DNA of 64,000 bases from Gillisia sp. (GTDB lineage Bacteria; Bacteroidota; Bacteroidia; Flavobacteriales; Flavobacteriaceae), in contig JAGXIL010000085.1 in NCBI GenBank assembly GCA_024635655.1, positions 1 to 64,000 of the forward strand, given 5' to 3'. Within the stretch, counting starts at the first letter, position 1. Each line of letters opens with the position of its first letter. Positions 9,383 through 17,291 of this stretch are shown in pieces. The translations under genes and the position numbers were made by a program. The notes below the pieces were generated by a model. The model was not told the DNA's origin and searched no databases. It worked only from the letters and a program-made list of their open reading frames with translations.

Positions 9383-9724
9383 GGCAACTTGTTGGTCGGG
9401 GTGGTTGCGTGGGATTTTTCAAAATAGATTATTTGTGATATTAGTAATGGAACCTCCAGCCCCTGGTTTTCATAAGATCTTTGATTAGTACTACTACAAA
9501 AAAATCCCACCCCGTCGTGCGGACACCCCTCCCCGGAGGGGATCTTTTTAATTTGGTGCTTGGAATTTGGAATTTAATTTTTGGTGCTTGAAACCTGAAA
9601 CCTGAAACCTGAAACCTGGAACTTGGATTTTGGTACTAGTATTTTAAAACTTTGAACATTGAACTTTGAACTTTGAACTTTAAATTTTAAATTCCCTTTT
9701 GGAAATTGGAATTTAGTCCTTGTA

Positions 9725-10531
9725 CTACCAGCTCCCCCCGGCACCACCGCCACCAAAACCACCACCGCCAAATCCGCCGCCGAAACCTCCTCCACCACCA
9801 AATCCGCCGCCGCCGGACATACCGCCACCGCCAAAACCTCCACGGCCAAGGCTACTAAGAATAATGACATCCAAAAGAGAGCCACCCATGCCTCTTCGGT
9901 TTCCGGGGCCTCCGTTTCCGCGATTTTTGCGGCTTAATGAGACTAAAAAGATCAGGAAGAAAATTCCCAGGATAAGAGCGGAAACAGGTATACCTCCGGA
10001 TCCTGAACTCTGAGGCCTGGAGCCCTGAAAAGTGCCATCCAGAACCTGGAATATTGCCGTAGTACCTTTATCTAGTCCCCCGTAGTAGCTGTTGTTCCGA
10101 AATTCAGGTAGTATAATATTTTCGATAATATCTTTGGTAGTAGCATCGGTAAGGTATTCTTCGAGTCCGTATCCCGTTGTGATCCAGATCTCCCGGTCTC
10201 CTTCTGATAGCAGGATCAGTAATCCGTTATCTTCGGCTTCCTGGCCAATGCCCCACTCGTGAGCCCACTTGGGAGCATACATCCCAATGTATTCCCCTTC
10301 CAGGGATTCTATGGTGGCAATGACTATTTGGGTAGAAGTTGTATCGGCGTAATTGATAAGCTTTTGTTCCAGCCGGCGTTCCTCTTCAGGGGTCAGCACA
10401 TCGGCAGCATCATAAACACTGGTTTGCTCACCAGGTTTGGGAGGAATATCTCTTTGGGCAAAACCTGTAAGGGTAAAGACAAAAAAGAACAGTAAAGTGA
10501 ATGTAAAAAGGGATTTATTTTTTTGGTGCAT
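9725..10531 (-). CDS. TPM domain protein with glycine-rich tail
   Basis: A 268-residue protein: signal peptide (LFTFTLLFFFVFTLTGFAQ), periplasmic TPM domain (VYDAADVLTPEEERRLEQKL, then QIVIATIESLEG and GLLILLSEGDREIWITTGYG), a transmembrane helix (ALILGIFFLIFLVSLS, about residues 183-200) and a tail of some 50 residues made almost only of Gly, Phe and Ser ending GGAGGSW. This layout is the usual one for TPM proteins, which occur beside LemA. Family members are reported as acid phosphatase-like or as photosystem repair factors in plants; the bacterial role is unclear. The start at 10531 is chosen because the longer frame lacks a sensible signal peptide. It overlaps the upstream TPM gene by 17 bases. 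Confidence 0.85.
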   Translation of the reverse strand: MHQKNKSLFTFTLLFFFVFTLTGFAQRDIPPKPGEQTSVYDAADVLTPEEERRLEQKLINYADTTSTQIVIATIESLEGEYIGMYAPKWAHEWGIGQEAEDNGLLILLSEGDREIWITTGYGLEEYLTDATTKDIIENIILPEFRNNSYYGGLDKGTTAIFQVLDGTFQGSRPQSSGSGGIPVSALILGIFFLIFLVSLSRKNRGNGGPGNRRGMGGSLLDVIILSSLGRGGFGGGGMSGGGGFGGGGGFGGGFGGGGFGGGGAGGSW

Positions 10532-10970
10532 TTCCTCTTGATATGGTATTAGAGAGCTCATTTGAGGCATCCTCACTCCAGGGGAAATGAGCCTTTAATT
10601 GTTCCCCGGCTTTCAATATCCCGTCTATAAGGCCCTGCTTGTAATTTCCTGCTTTAAACTGGGCAACAATGGCATCTTTGGTACTTTCCCAAAAATCTGT
10701 AGGAACTACTTCATTTATCCCTTTATCGCCGTAGATCACAAAATCCCTGTCTTCAACAGCAACATAAATTAGCACCCCGTTGGAATATTTGGTATTATCC
10801 ATCTTCAGGGCATGGAAAACTTCCATGGCCCTTTCAAAAATATCCTGCTCACCATGAGTTTTTTCTAAATGAACGCGGATCTCTCCGGAAGTAGATTTTT
10901 CCGCAGTCCTTATTGCTTCAATTACCTGTTCTTCATCCTTGGACGATAAAAACGCTTCTACTTTGCTCAT
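10515..10970 (-). CDS. TPM domain protein, soluble
   Basis: A 151-residue protein with a TPM domain starting at EEQVIEAIRTAEKSTSGEIR and continuing NGVLIYVAVEDRDFVIYGDK and GNYKQGLIDGILKAGEQLKA, without signal peptide or membrane helix. It is probably a cytoplasmic counterpart of the membrane-bound TPM protein encoded just downstream. Overlap with that gene and an 11-base gap to lemA indicate one operon. Confidence 0.85.
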   Translation of the reverse strand: MSKVEAFLSSKDEEQVIEAIRTAEKSTSGEIRVHLEKTHGEQDIFERAMEVFHALKMDNTKYSNGVLIYVAVEDRDFVIYGDKGINEVVPTDFWESTKDAIVAQFKAGNYKQGLIDGILKAGEQLKAHFPWSEDASNELSNTISRGNAPKK

Positions 10971-10981
10971 TTTTAAAAGTT

Positions 10982-11578
10982 TTAAAATTCAAAATCTACT
11001 TCAGGAGCATCCTCTGATCCCGGGTCTGCCTCAAATCGTGCCATAGTATCAAATCCAAACCAGCCTGCAAAAATGGAATTAGGGAATTGTCTTATATAGG
11101 TGTTATAATCCCTTACGGATTCGTTATAGCGGTCCCTTGCAACATTTATACGATTTTCCGTTCCTTCCAGCTGAGATTGTAATTGCTGGAAATTTTGAGT
11201 GGCCCTTAATTCAGGATAGCGCTCTACCGTAACCAATAATCTGGATAAGGCCGATGAAACTTCTCCTTGTGCCTGCTGGAATTGTTCCAGTTGTTCAGGG
11301 GTAATATTTGATGGGTCAATATTTATACCTGTAGCTCTTGATCTTGCCTCAATAACATCGGTAAGTGTACCTCTCTCAAAATCTGCAGCTCCCTGTACCG
11401 TTCTTACTAAATTAGTTATAAGATCATTTCTTCGCTGATATGAGCTTTCAACATTAGACCACGCCAGTCTTGCATCTTCCTGCTTTTCAATCGCCGTATT
11501 GTTAAATCCTATTGACAGACTATAAAAAATGATTCCCAGTACAACAATAACTATTACAGGTATGAGCCACTTCTTCAT
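10982..11578 (-). CDS. lemA: LemA family membrane protein
   Basis: A 198-residue protein with one N-terminal transmembrane helix (LIPVIVIVVLGIIFYSLSIG) and the LemA domain: NDLITNLVRTVQGAADFE, then VSSALSRLLVTVERYPELRA, NFQQLQSQLEGTENRINVAR and the FPNSIFAGWFGF motif. The length is normal. LemA proteins are anchored with a helical bundle outside the cytoplasm; their function is poorly known. It is the third gene of the M23-MerR-lemA-TPM-TPM operon, 1 base after the MerR gene. Confidence 0.93.
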   Translation of the reverse strand: MKKWLIPVIVIVVLGIIFYSLSIGFNNTAIEKQEDARLAWSNVESSYQRRNDLITNLVRTVQGAADFERGTLTDVIEARSRATGINIDPSNITPEQLEQFQQAQGEVSSALSRLLVTVERYPELRATQNFQQLQSQLEGTENRINVARDRYNESVRDYNTYIRQFPNSIFAGWFGFDTMARFEADPGSEDAPEVDFEF

Positions 11579-11579
11579 A

Positions 11580-11909
11580 TTAAAGGTTGTTTTTTAAATT
11601 AGTTAGTTCTGCTTTAACGCTTTGCAGTTTGCGGATAATTTCAAAGTTAGTAAGAGTTTTTTTCTTTTCCTCCTTTAAGTGGATCTTTGCTCCTTCAAGT
11701 GTAAAGCCCCTTTCCTTGACAAGGTGAAAAATAAGTTCCAGGTTCCTGATATCCTGTGGAGTAAAGAGCCGGTTGCCCTTTGCATTTTTTTTTGGTTTGA
11801 GCACTTCAAATTCCTTTTCCCAAAACCGGATAAGGGAGGTGTTTACACCAAAGGCTTCAGCTACTTCCCCTATGGCATAATATCGTTTTTCGGGCAGGTC
11901 TATATGCAT
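11580..11909 (-). CDS. MerR family transcriptional regulator
   Basis: A 109-residue protein with an N-terminal winged helix-turn-helix of MerR type (YAIGEVAEAFGVNTSLIRFW, residues 11-30, and GNRLFTPQDIRNLELIFHLV) followed by a short coiled coil (LQSVKAELTNLKNNL). It has no effector domain and no metal-binding cysteines, so it belongs to the short MerR-like group found in Bacteroidota. The gene starts at the base following the last base of the M23 peptidase stop codon and lies 1 base from lemA, so it may regulate its own operon; that is inference. Confidence 0.9.
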   Translation of the reverse strand: MHIDLPEKRYYAIGEVAEAFGVNTSLIRFWEKEFEVLKPKKNAKGNRLFTPQDIRNLELIFHLVKERGFTLEGAKIHLKEEKKKTLTNFEIIRKLQSVKAELTNLKNNL

Positions 11910-12887
11910 TTAATCCAGGGATTGGTTTTCTTGTTGAGCCTGTTGAAGAATTTGATCGAATTCTTCAGGAGAAAGATTTCCGTAGTAAAAATTAATCGGA
12001 TTAATGCGGTCCTGATCTTTCCATATCTCATAATGCAGGTGAGGAGCCTCAGAGCGGCCTGTACTTCCCACAAAACCAATCACGTCTCCACGGCTTACTT
12101 TTTGTCCTACCCGCACATTGTATTTATACAAATGAGCGTACAGGCTTGTATAGCCGTAACCGTGATCTATTCTTATATGATTTCCGTATCCGGTAGAGCG
12201 GTTGTCTGCTCTGTCAATCCGGCCATCTCCGGTAGCATACACCGGAGTTCCGCGGGGAGCTGTGAAATCCATGCCGTAATGGAATTTTTTTACCTTGGTA
12301 AATGGGTCATTTCTCCACCCAAAACCGGAAGCTATTCTTTTGAGATTTTCATTCTTTACCGGTTGAATGGCCGGAATGGAAGAGAGTAATTTCCCCTTTT
12401 CTTTTGCCAGAACTGTGATCTCATCCAGAGATTTTGATTGTACCACGATCTGTTTTGTAAGGATGTCCATTCTTTTGTTGGTCTCTACGATCAGGCTAGA
12501 ATTATCGTAGCCCTCCAGATTCCTGTATCGGTTAATACCTCCAAAACCTGCTCTTCGTTGTTCATCGGGTATAGGGTTAGATTCAAAATACAGGCGGTAG
12601 ATATTATCATCACGATCTTCTATATTTACCAACACATCCTGGACCTGGTCCATTTTTCTGTTAAGTATTCCGTACTGTAACTGCATGTTTTCCAGTTCGC
12701 GCTGTAGAGCCTTTTCCTTGGGAGTTTCGATCTGGGGTAAGTTAAGGTAGATCACCAGTAAAATGAAGCCTGCAAGAAAAGAAGCCAGAAGGCTTAATAA
12801 GGCTATTCCTATTCTCCTGCCTTTTTTACGCTCTATCTTTTGGTAAGAAAGTGTTTCGCTATCGTAATAATATTTAACCTTCGACAT
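11910..12887 (-). CDS. M23 family metallopeptidase, membrane-anchored
   Basis: A 325-residue protein: short cytoplasmic segment, transmembrane helix (IALLSLLASFLAGFILLVIY, about 27-46), a coiled coil (about 55-85), and a C-terminal LytM/M23 domain. Zinc ligands are visible in HYGMDFTAPRGTPVYA and PHLHYEIW, together with SLYAHLYK. The active site looks complete, so it is likely a peptidoglycan DD- or LD-endopeptidase at the inner membrane rather than an inactive EnvC/NlpD-like activator. First gene of the operon; it diverges from alaS. Confidence 0.93.
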   Translation of the reverse strand: MSKVKYYYDSETLSYQKIERKKGRRIGIALLSLLASFLAGFILLVIYLNLPQIETPKEKALQRELENMQLQYGILNRKMDQVQDVLVNIEDRDDNIYRLYFESNPIPDEQRRAGFGGINRYRNLEGYDNSSLIVETNKRMDILTKQIVVQSKSLDEITVLAKEKGKLLSSIPAIQPVKNENLKRIASGFGWRNDPFTKVKKFHYGMDFTAPRGTPVYATGDGRIDRADNRSTGYGNHIRIDHGYGYTSLYAHLYKYNVRVGQKVSRGDVIGFVGSTGRSEAPHLHYEIWKDQDRINPINFYYGNLSPEEFDQILQQAQQENQSLD

Positions 12888-12901
12888 AAATTAAAATATC
12901 C

Positions 12902-12909
12902 TATTTTTG
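12902..12909 (+). promoter_or_regulatory. Possible alaS -7 promoter element
   Basis: TATTTTTG matches TAnnTTTG exactly. It would give a leader of about 105 bases before alaS. A TTTG at -33 is not evident. Confidence 0.45.
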
Positions 12910-12948
12910 CGGGTATTAGTTGATGTGAAAAACCTTGCAACAACTAAT

Positions 12949-12980
12949 GAGAAACGAACAAATATAAAAATTGTTTTCTC
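12949..12980 (+). other. Stem-loop in the alaS leader
   Basis: GAGAAA and TTTCTC flank an AT-rich segment with ACAA/TTGT pairing inside; one arm has a bulge. It lies 39 bases before the alaS start. It is AU-rich and could be chance; no known aminoacyl-tRNA leader (T-box) is recognisable. Confidence 0.25.
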
Positions 12981-13019
12981 ATCCACATAATTTAATAATT
13001 ATAAGACTTTGCCGGCATT

Positions 13020-15632
13020 ATGAAATCCAAGGAGATACGTTCTAAATACCTCGAATTTTTTAACTCAAAATTCCATACAATTGTTCCCTCAGCCCCAATG
13101 GTAGTTAAAGATGATCCCACTTTAATGTTTACCAATGCCGGTATGAACCAATTTAAGGAATATTTCTTAGGAAATACCGTGCCAAAATCCCCCAGAATTG
13201 CCGATACTCAAAAGTGCCTCCGGGTGAGCGGAAAACACAATGACCTGGAAGAAGTGGGCATGGATACCTACCATCACACGATGTTTGAAATGCTGGGAAA
13301 CTGGAGCTTTGGGGATTACTTTAAAAAAGAATCCATTACCTGGGCCTGGGAGTTGCTTACTGAAGTTTACGGAATTGATAAGGATATTTTATATGTTTCA
13401 GTCTTTGAAGGTAGTGAGGATGACAATATTCCAATGGACAAAGAAGCCTATGAGCTTTGGAAAAATATAGTTCCTGAAGAGCGTATCATTTTAGGTAACA
13501 AAAAAGATAACTTTTGGGAAATGGGAGACCAGGGCCCCTGCGGGCCAAGTTCTGAAATACACGTGGATATTCGTTCTGCTGAAGAAAAATCTAAAATCCC
13601 GGGAAGAGACCTTGTAAATGCAGATCACCCCTTGGTAGTTGAAATCTGGAATCTTGTATTTATAGAATTTAACCGAAAAGCAAACGGAAGCCTGGAAAAA
13701 CTTCCCGATCAACACGTGGATACGGGAATGGGTTTTGAAAGGCTTTGTATGGTCCTGCAGCAAAAAAAATCCAATTACGATACAGATGTTTTTGTACCAC
13801 TCATTCAAAGTATAGAAAAAGTAACCAGCAGTGAATACGGGAAATCTGAAAAAACAGACATTGCTATTCGTGTGATCGCAGATCATATAAGAGCAGTGGC
13901 ATTTTCTATTGCAGATGGGCAACTTCCGGGTAATACCGGGGCCGGATATGTTATACGTCGCATCCTGCGGCGGGCCATTCGGTACGGGTTTACTTTTTTA
14001 GATATGAAGGAACCTTTTATTTATAAATTGGTAGATACTTTAAGTATTCAAATGGGGGGAGCATTCCCCGAACTCATTTCCCAAAGAAATCTATGTGAAA
14101 ATGTGATCAGGGAAGAGGAGCAATCTTTTTTGAGAACCCTGGACCAGGGTCTGGTGTTACTGGAAAACATTATTGAAAATACGCAGGGTCAAACTGTATC
14201 CGGAAAAAAAGCCTTTGAACTATATGATACATTCGGATTTCCTATAGATCTTACCGCACTTATCCTAAGAGAGCGCGGATATTCCCTTGATGAGCAGGAA
14301 TTCAATGCTGAGCTTCAGAAGCAAAAGAACAGGTCTCGTGCCGCCTCTGTGGTTACCGCCGGAGACTGGGAGATCCTTGGAAAGGAAGAAAAAGAACCTT
14401 TTATAGGATATGATAATATTGAAGCCGATGTGAAGATCACCCGGTATAGAAAAGTAGAGAGTAAAAAAGAGGGGGCTTTGTATCAGCTTGTTTTCAACAG
14501 AACTCCATTTTATCCTGAAGGTGGTGGCCAGGTAGGAGATAAGGGTTATTTGAAAACGGCTGACGGCGAATTTTTGGAAATTTCAGATACCAAAAAAGAA
14601 AACAATCTTATTATTCATTACTCCAAAGAATTACCTGCAGATCCTGCAGCTAGGCTAAAAGCGGTTGTAGATGTTGCAAAGCGAATTAAAACCCAATCCA
14701 ATCACTCAGCCACCCATTTACTTCACCAGGGATTAAGGGCTGTTCTCGGAACTCACGTAGAACAGAAAGGCTCTATGGTTGGTCCGGACTATCTGAGGTT
14801 TGATTTTTCCCATTTCAGTAAAGTAACTCCCGAAGAATTAAAGCAGGTAGAAGATTTCATCAATCAAAGGATCAATGAACAGATCCCGCTTGTTGAACAG
14901 CGAAACCTTTCCTTTCAGGATGCATTGGAACAGGGAGCGATCGCCTTGTTTGGTGAAAAATACGGAGATTCCGTGCGGGCAATTCAATTCGGGGAATCTA
15001 TGGAGCTGTGTGGGGGAACCCATGTACAGAATACTGCAGAGATATGGCACTTTAAGATCATTTCTGAAGGAGCCGTTGCCGCGGGAATACGAAGAATAGA
15101 AGCCATTACAGGTGTCGCTGTGAAACAGTATTTCTCATTTCAGGAGGAAACTTTGGAACAGATCAAAGCTGAACTTAAGAACACTAAAGACCCGGTAAAG
15201 GCGATCTCGTCCCTTCAGGAAGAGAATGCAAACCTCAGGAAACAAGTAGAGGCATTGTTAAGGGCTAAAGCCAGGGATCTCCAAGGGGAGCTTCAGGAAG
15301 AGATCCGGGAGATCAACGGTGTAAGATTCCTCGCAAAAAAAGTAGACCTGGACGCAGCGGGAATAAAAGACCTGGCTTTTCAAATTGGAGAAAAAGAAAA
15401 AAACCTTTTCCTGCTATTGGCAAGTGAACAGGATGGAAAAGCTTTGCTATCCTGCTATATCTCCAAAGAACTTGTTGCTGAACGAGAATTACATGCGGGA
15501 AAAGTGGTGAAAGAACTTGGAAAGTATATCCAGGGCGGTGGGGGAGGACAAGCCTTTTTCGCTACCGCAGGAGGAAAGAATCCGGCAGGTATAGAGGAAG
15601 CATTAGATTATGCGGCTTCTTATATACAATAG
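13020..15632 (+). CDS. alaS: Alanine--tRNA ligase
   Basis: An 870-residue class II synthetase. Order: catalytic core from residue 1 ([41 protein letters not shown]), tRNA-recognition region ([20 protein letters not shown]), editing domain with zinc-site residues in [14 protein letters not shown] and ELCGGTHVQ, then a coiled coil and the C-terminal C-Ala domain with the [14 protein letters not shown] motif. Complete. It is transcribed away from the M23 operon; the next gene starts 57 bases after its stop. Confidence 0.98.
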   Translation: MKSKEIRSKYLEFFNSKFHTIVPSAPMVVKDDPTLMFTNAGMNQFKEYFLGNTVPKSPRIADTQKCLRVSGKHNDLEEVGMDTYHHTMFEMLGNWSFGDYFKKESITWAWELLTEVYGIDKDILYVSVFEGSEDDNIPMDKEAYELWKNIVPEERIILGNKKDNFWEMGDQGPCGPSSEIHVDIRSAEEKSKIPGRDLVNADHPLVVEIWNLVFIEFNRKANGSLEKLPDQHVDTGMGFERLCMVLQQKKSNYDTDVFVPLIQSIEKVTSSEYGKSEKTDIAIRVIADHIRAVAFSIADGQLPGNTGAGYVIRRILRRAIRYGFTFLDMKEPFIYKLVDTLSIQMGGAFPELISQRNLCENVIREEEQSFLRTLDQGLVLLENIIENTQGQTVSGKKAFELYDTFGFPIDLTALILRERGYSLDEQEFNAELQKQKNRSRAASVVTAGDWEILGKEEKEPFIGYDNIEADVKITRYRKVESKKEGALYQLVFNRTPFYPEGGGQVGDKGYLKTADGEFLEISDTKKENNLIIHYSKELPADPAARLKAVVDVAKRIKTQSNHSATHLLHQGLRAVLGTHVEQKGSMVGPDYLRFDFSHFSKVTPEELKQVEDFINQRINEQIPLVEQRNLSFQDALEQGAIALFGEKYGDSVRAIQFGESMELCGGTHVQNTAEIWHFKIISEGAVAAGIRRIEAITGVAVKQYFSFQEETLEQIKAELKNTKDPVKAISSLQEENANLRKQVEALLRAKARDLQGELQEEIREINGVRFLAKKVDLDAAGIKDLAFQIGEKEKNLFLLLASEQDGKALLSCYISKELVAERELHAGKVVKELGKYIQGGGGGQAFFATAGGKNPAGIEEALDYAASYIQ

Positions 15633-15689
15633 ATTTTATATAAATTTTATTCGCCGGTACAGAATAAGAAAGATAAAATTTCAGAACAA

Positions 15690-16640
15690 ATGAAGTTTAC
15701 GACTCCGGTACCAATAATTAGCAGAGAACCTAAGATAGATCATCATTCCAGGATCTTTCTAACAGGTTCATGTTTTGTGGAAAATATAGGAGAAAAACTG
15801 GATTACTATAAACTTCATAATTTTCGGAATCCTTTTGGGATATTATATCATCCCGCTGCAATTAAAAATCTTCTGGAAAAGGTAAATAGAAATTACCGTT
15901 ACACCTCTGAAGATGTTTTCTTTCACAATGAACGCTGGCATTGCTTTGACGTACATTCAGCCTTGAGTGCTTCTGATAAAGAAACTTTGCTTCAACGTCT
16001 CAATGAAAACCTTCAGAATACCCTGAACTATTTAAAGGAAGCGAGCCACGTGATCATTACTCCGGGCACCTCCTGGGTCTACAGGAATGTAGCCTCTCAG
16101 GAGCGGGTGGCGAATTGTCATAAAGTCCCTCAAAAAAATTTCTCCAGGGAATTAACCTCACCTTCTGAAGTTCAATTTTTACTGAGCAGCGTGGTATCCG
16201 AAATTCAAAGTATTAATCCCGGGACCAAAATTATATTCACTGTTTCCCCTGTGAGACATATTAAAGATGGCATTATTGAGAACCAGTTAAGTAAAGCACA
16301 TTTGCTTACTGCCGTTCATGCCGTTATTAAAGATTTTCCTGAAAGTGCCTTTTATTTCCCGGCTTATGAGATCGTAATGGATGAGTTACGGGATTACCGT
16401 TTCTTTGCTGAAGATATGATACATCCAAATGCAATTGCCGTGAAATATATCTGGGAGAAATTTTCAGAAGCCTGGTTCTCACCGGAAGCAATTTTGGCCA
16501 TGAATACAATAGAAGAAATAAGGAAAGCCCTTTCTCACCGTCCATTTGATGAAGGTTCTGCAGCTCATCAAAAATTCCTGATATCCACACAGAAAAAAAT
16601 TGCTGAGTTTAATCAGCAATACCCTGAGGTAACCTTCTAA
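15690..16640 (+). CDS. GSCFA domain protein
   Basis: A 316-residue protein starting with the family motif, here as FLTGSCFVENIGEKL (residues 24-38) and NPFGILYHP. HVIITPGTSWVYRN and TVSPVRHIKDG match the SGNH/GDSL-like fold expected for GSCFA, and EDMIHPNAIAV supplies a possible catalytic Asp/His pair. No signal peptide. GSCFA proteins are widespread in Bacteroidota and are thought to be SGNH-type hydrolases, substrate unknown. It follows alaS by 57 bases, possibly on the same transcript. Confidence 0.88.
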   Translation: MKFTTPVPIISREPKIDHHSRIFLTGSCFVENIGEKLDYYKLHNFRNPFGILYHPAAIKNLLEKVNRNYRYTSEDVFFHNERWHCFDVHSALSASDKETLLQRLNENLQNTLNYLKEASHVIITPGTSWVYRNVASQERVANCHKVPQKNFSRELTSPSEVQFLLSSVVSEIQSINPGTKIIFTVSPVRHIKDGIIENQLSKAHLLTAVHAVIKDFPESAFYFPAYEIVMDELRDYRFFAEDMIHPNAIAVKYIWEKFSEAWFSPEAILAMNTIEEIRKALSHRPFDEGSAAHQKFLISTQKKIAEFNQQYPEVTF

Positions 16641-16723
16641 GGGTTTAAGAGTAAATTAACTACTTTCTGACAAAAGCTGCTTTTATTTCTGTTTTTCCGT
16701 TAATCATAAATCCTGGTATTATA

Positions 16724-16731
16724 TAAATTTG
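16724..16731 (+). promoter_or_regulatory. -7 promoter element of small RNA candidate 1
   Basis: TAAATTTG matches TAnnTTTG exactly and places transcription start about 16738, immediately before the first stem of the RNA candidate. A -33 TTTG is not clear. Confidence 0.5.
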
Positions 16732-16737
16732 TTGTCA

Positions 16738-16850
16738 TTATGAGGAAGTTTAAATCCTAAAAATTTTTAATCCTCATGAGAATTGATTTCATTTTGTTGG
16801 GGTTCAAATTGAAATTGTATATGGGCGGTTGGGGGACCGCCCATTTTGCA
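16738..16850 (+). ncRNA. Small structured RNA candidate 1 (paired with the element at 17.1 kb)
   Basis: About 113 bases with three predicted hairpins. (1) ATGAGGA (16740-16746) with TCCTCAT (16771-16777). (2) GATTTCA (16785-16791) with TGAAATT (16810-16816), loop containing TTTGTTGGGGT. (3) a terminator-like stem ATGGGCGGT/ACCGCCCAT (16821-16844) with a TGGGGG loop and following T run. The element at 17090-17216 has the same three-hairpin order, the same 11 bases in the second loop and again a G-rich loop in the last. The Flavo-1 RNA motif of Flavobacteria is one known class to compare with; I cannot confirm membership by eye. The 26-codon frame inside it is not shared by the second copy. Confidence 0.6.
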
Positions 16851-17053
16851 ATTTAAGGGTTAAGGGTCTGGAAAAAATTATTTTGTTTTACCTTTAAATC
16901 AGATTTTTTTAAATTTTTTTTTCAGCTTTAAGTGTAATTTTTACGGTTTGCTTTTCTTAGGAAATACACGGGTTTGGAATACCCACTCCAGGTTCAAAAA
17001 AGATTTAACTCTTTGTAAACATCTGATTAACATAAATTTATATATTGTTTTAA

Positions 17054-17084
17054 TTTGCGTGAAAGATAAATTATTGTATTTTTA
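17054..17084 (+). promoter_or_regulatory. Promoter of small RNA candidate 2
   Basis: TTTG (17054-17057) and TATTTTTA (17077-17084, one mismatch to TAnnTTTG) are 19 bases apart, the spacing typical of Bacteroidota primary sigma factor promoters. Predicted start is near 17090. Confidence 0.55.
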
Positions 17085-17089
17085 TATAA

Positions 17090-17216
17090 GCAATGAAACT
17101 ATAACAAGAGTGATTTATCATTCTTCTGTAGTCTTAAAGCTAAGTTTCTAAAATTTGTTGGGGTAGATTTTAGAATTAAAAGCAAATGGACGGGTGGGGC
17201 CGTCCATTTGCATTTT
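17090..17216 (+). ncRNA. Small structured RNA candidate 2
   Basis: Three predicted hairpins: AAGAGTGA (17106-17113) with TCATTCTT (17118-17125) around TTTA; CTAAAAT (17148-17154) with ATTTTAG (17167-17173), a perfect stem whose loop holds TTTGTTGGGGT (begun by the last base of the stem); and GCAAATGGACGG (17182-17193) with CCGTCCATTTGC (17200-17211), 12 perfect pairs with loop GTGGGG, followed by ATTTTT. Stems differ completely from those of candidate 1 while the loop is kept, which is the pattern expected of paralogous RNAs under structural selection. No protein frame runs through it. Confidence 0.62.
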
Positions 17217-17291
17217 TAATACTTTCCTTGCTCTAAAACTCCAATCTCTTCGCTCTGCAAATGATTTGTATCTTTACCTAAAAATTCGGGC

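Larger units (their letters stand above)
8807..9542. repeat. Four copies of a GC-rich REP-like palindromic element
   Basis: A 37-base element beginning CCCACCCCGTCCTGCGG and ending CCCCGGAGGGGA occurs at 8807-8843, 9059-9095, 9310-9346 and 9506-9542, nearly identical each time and in the same orientation. Its right half folds as CCCCTC-CCCG-GAGGGG. The first three copies are spaced 252 and 251 bases apart, because they are part of a longer composite unit; the fourth follows after 196 bases. The elements lie between convergent genes and resemble GC-rich intergenic repeats seen across Bacteroidota. No REP-associated transposase gene is in the window. Confidence 0.9.
8851..9716. repeat. Degenerate heptanucleotide tandem arrays, three blocks
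   Basis: Directly after palindrome copies 1, 2 and 4 (blocks 8851-8940, 9102-9187, 9550-9716) the DNA can be cut into consecutive 7-base words such as AACTTGG, TACTTAA, AACCTGG, AATTTGG, TGCTTGA, AACCTGA and AACTTTG. Phase is kept over more than 20 words in the last block. The words share the consensus AA(C/T)(C/T)TG(A/G). This explains the apparent minus-strand reading frames here, which are only period-7 translations. Confidence 0.85.

Noticed and set aside
9725-9870. GGC/GGT microsatellite in the TPM gene
   Set aside because: The run is coding and gives the glycine-rich tail normal for TPM proteins; no frame change is seen.
8680-9885. Several minus-strand open frames of about 93-127 codons
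   Set aside because: They are translations of the 7-base-periodic repeat arrays (recurring F-Q-V/S-S-T-K patterns) and do not begin or end at gene-like positions; no coding function is supported.
11679-12389. 236-codon plus-strand frame antisense to the MerR and M23 genes
   Set aside because: Crosses two well-identified genes on the other strand and has no recognisable domain.
16776-16853. 26-codon open frame inside small RNA candidate 1
   Set aside because: The second RNA copy has stops in the corresponding frame and the codons simply follow the hairpins, so an RNA reading is better.
16948-17151. 67-codon frame between the two small RNA candidates
   Set aside because: Composition is AT-driven, it runs through the promoter and 5' hairpin of RNA candidate 2, and it looks non-coding.
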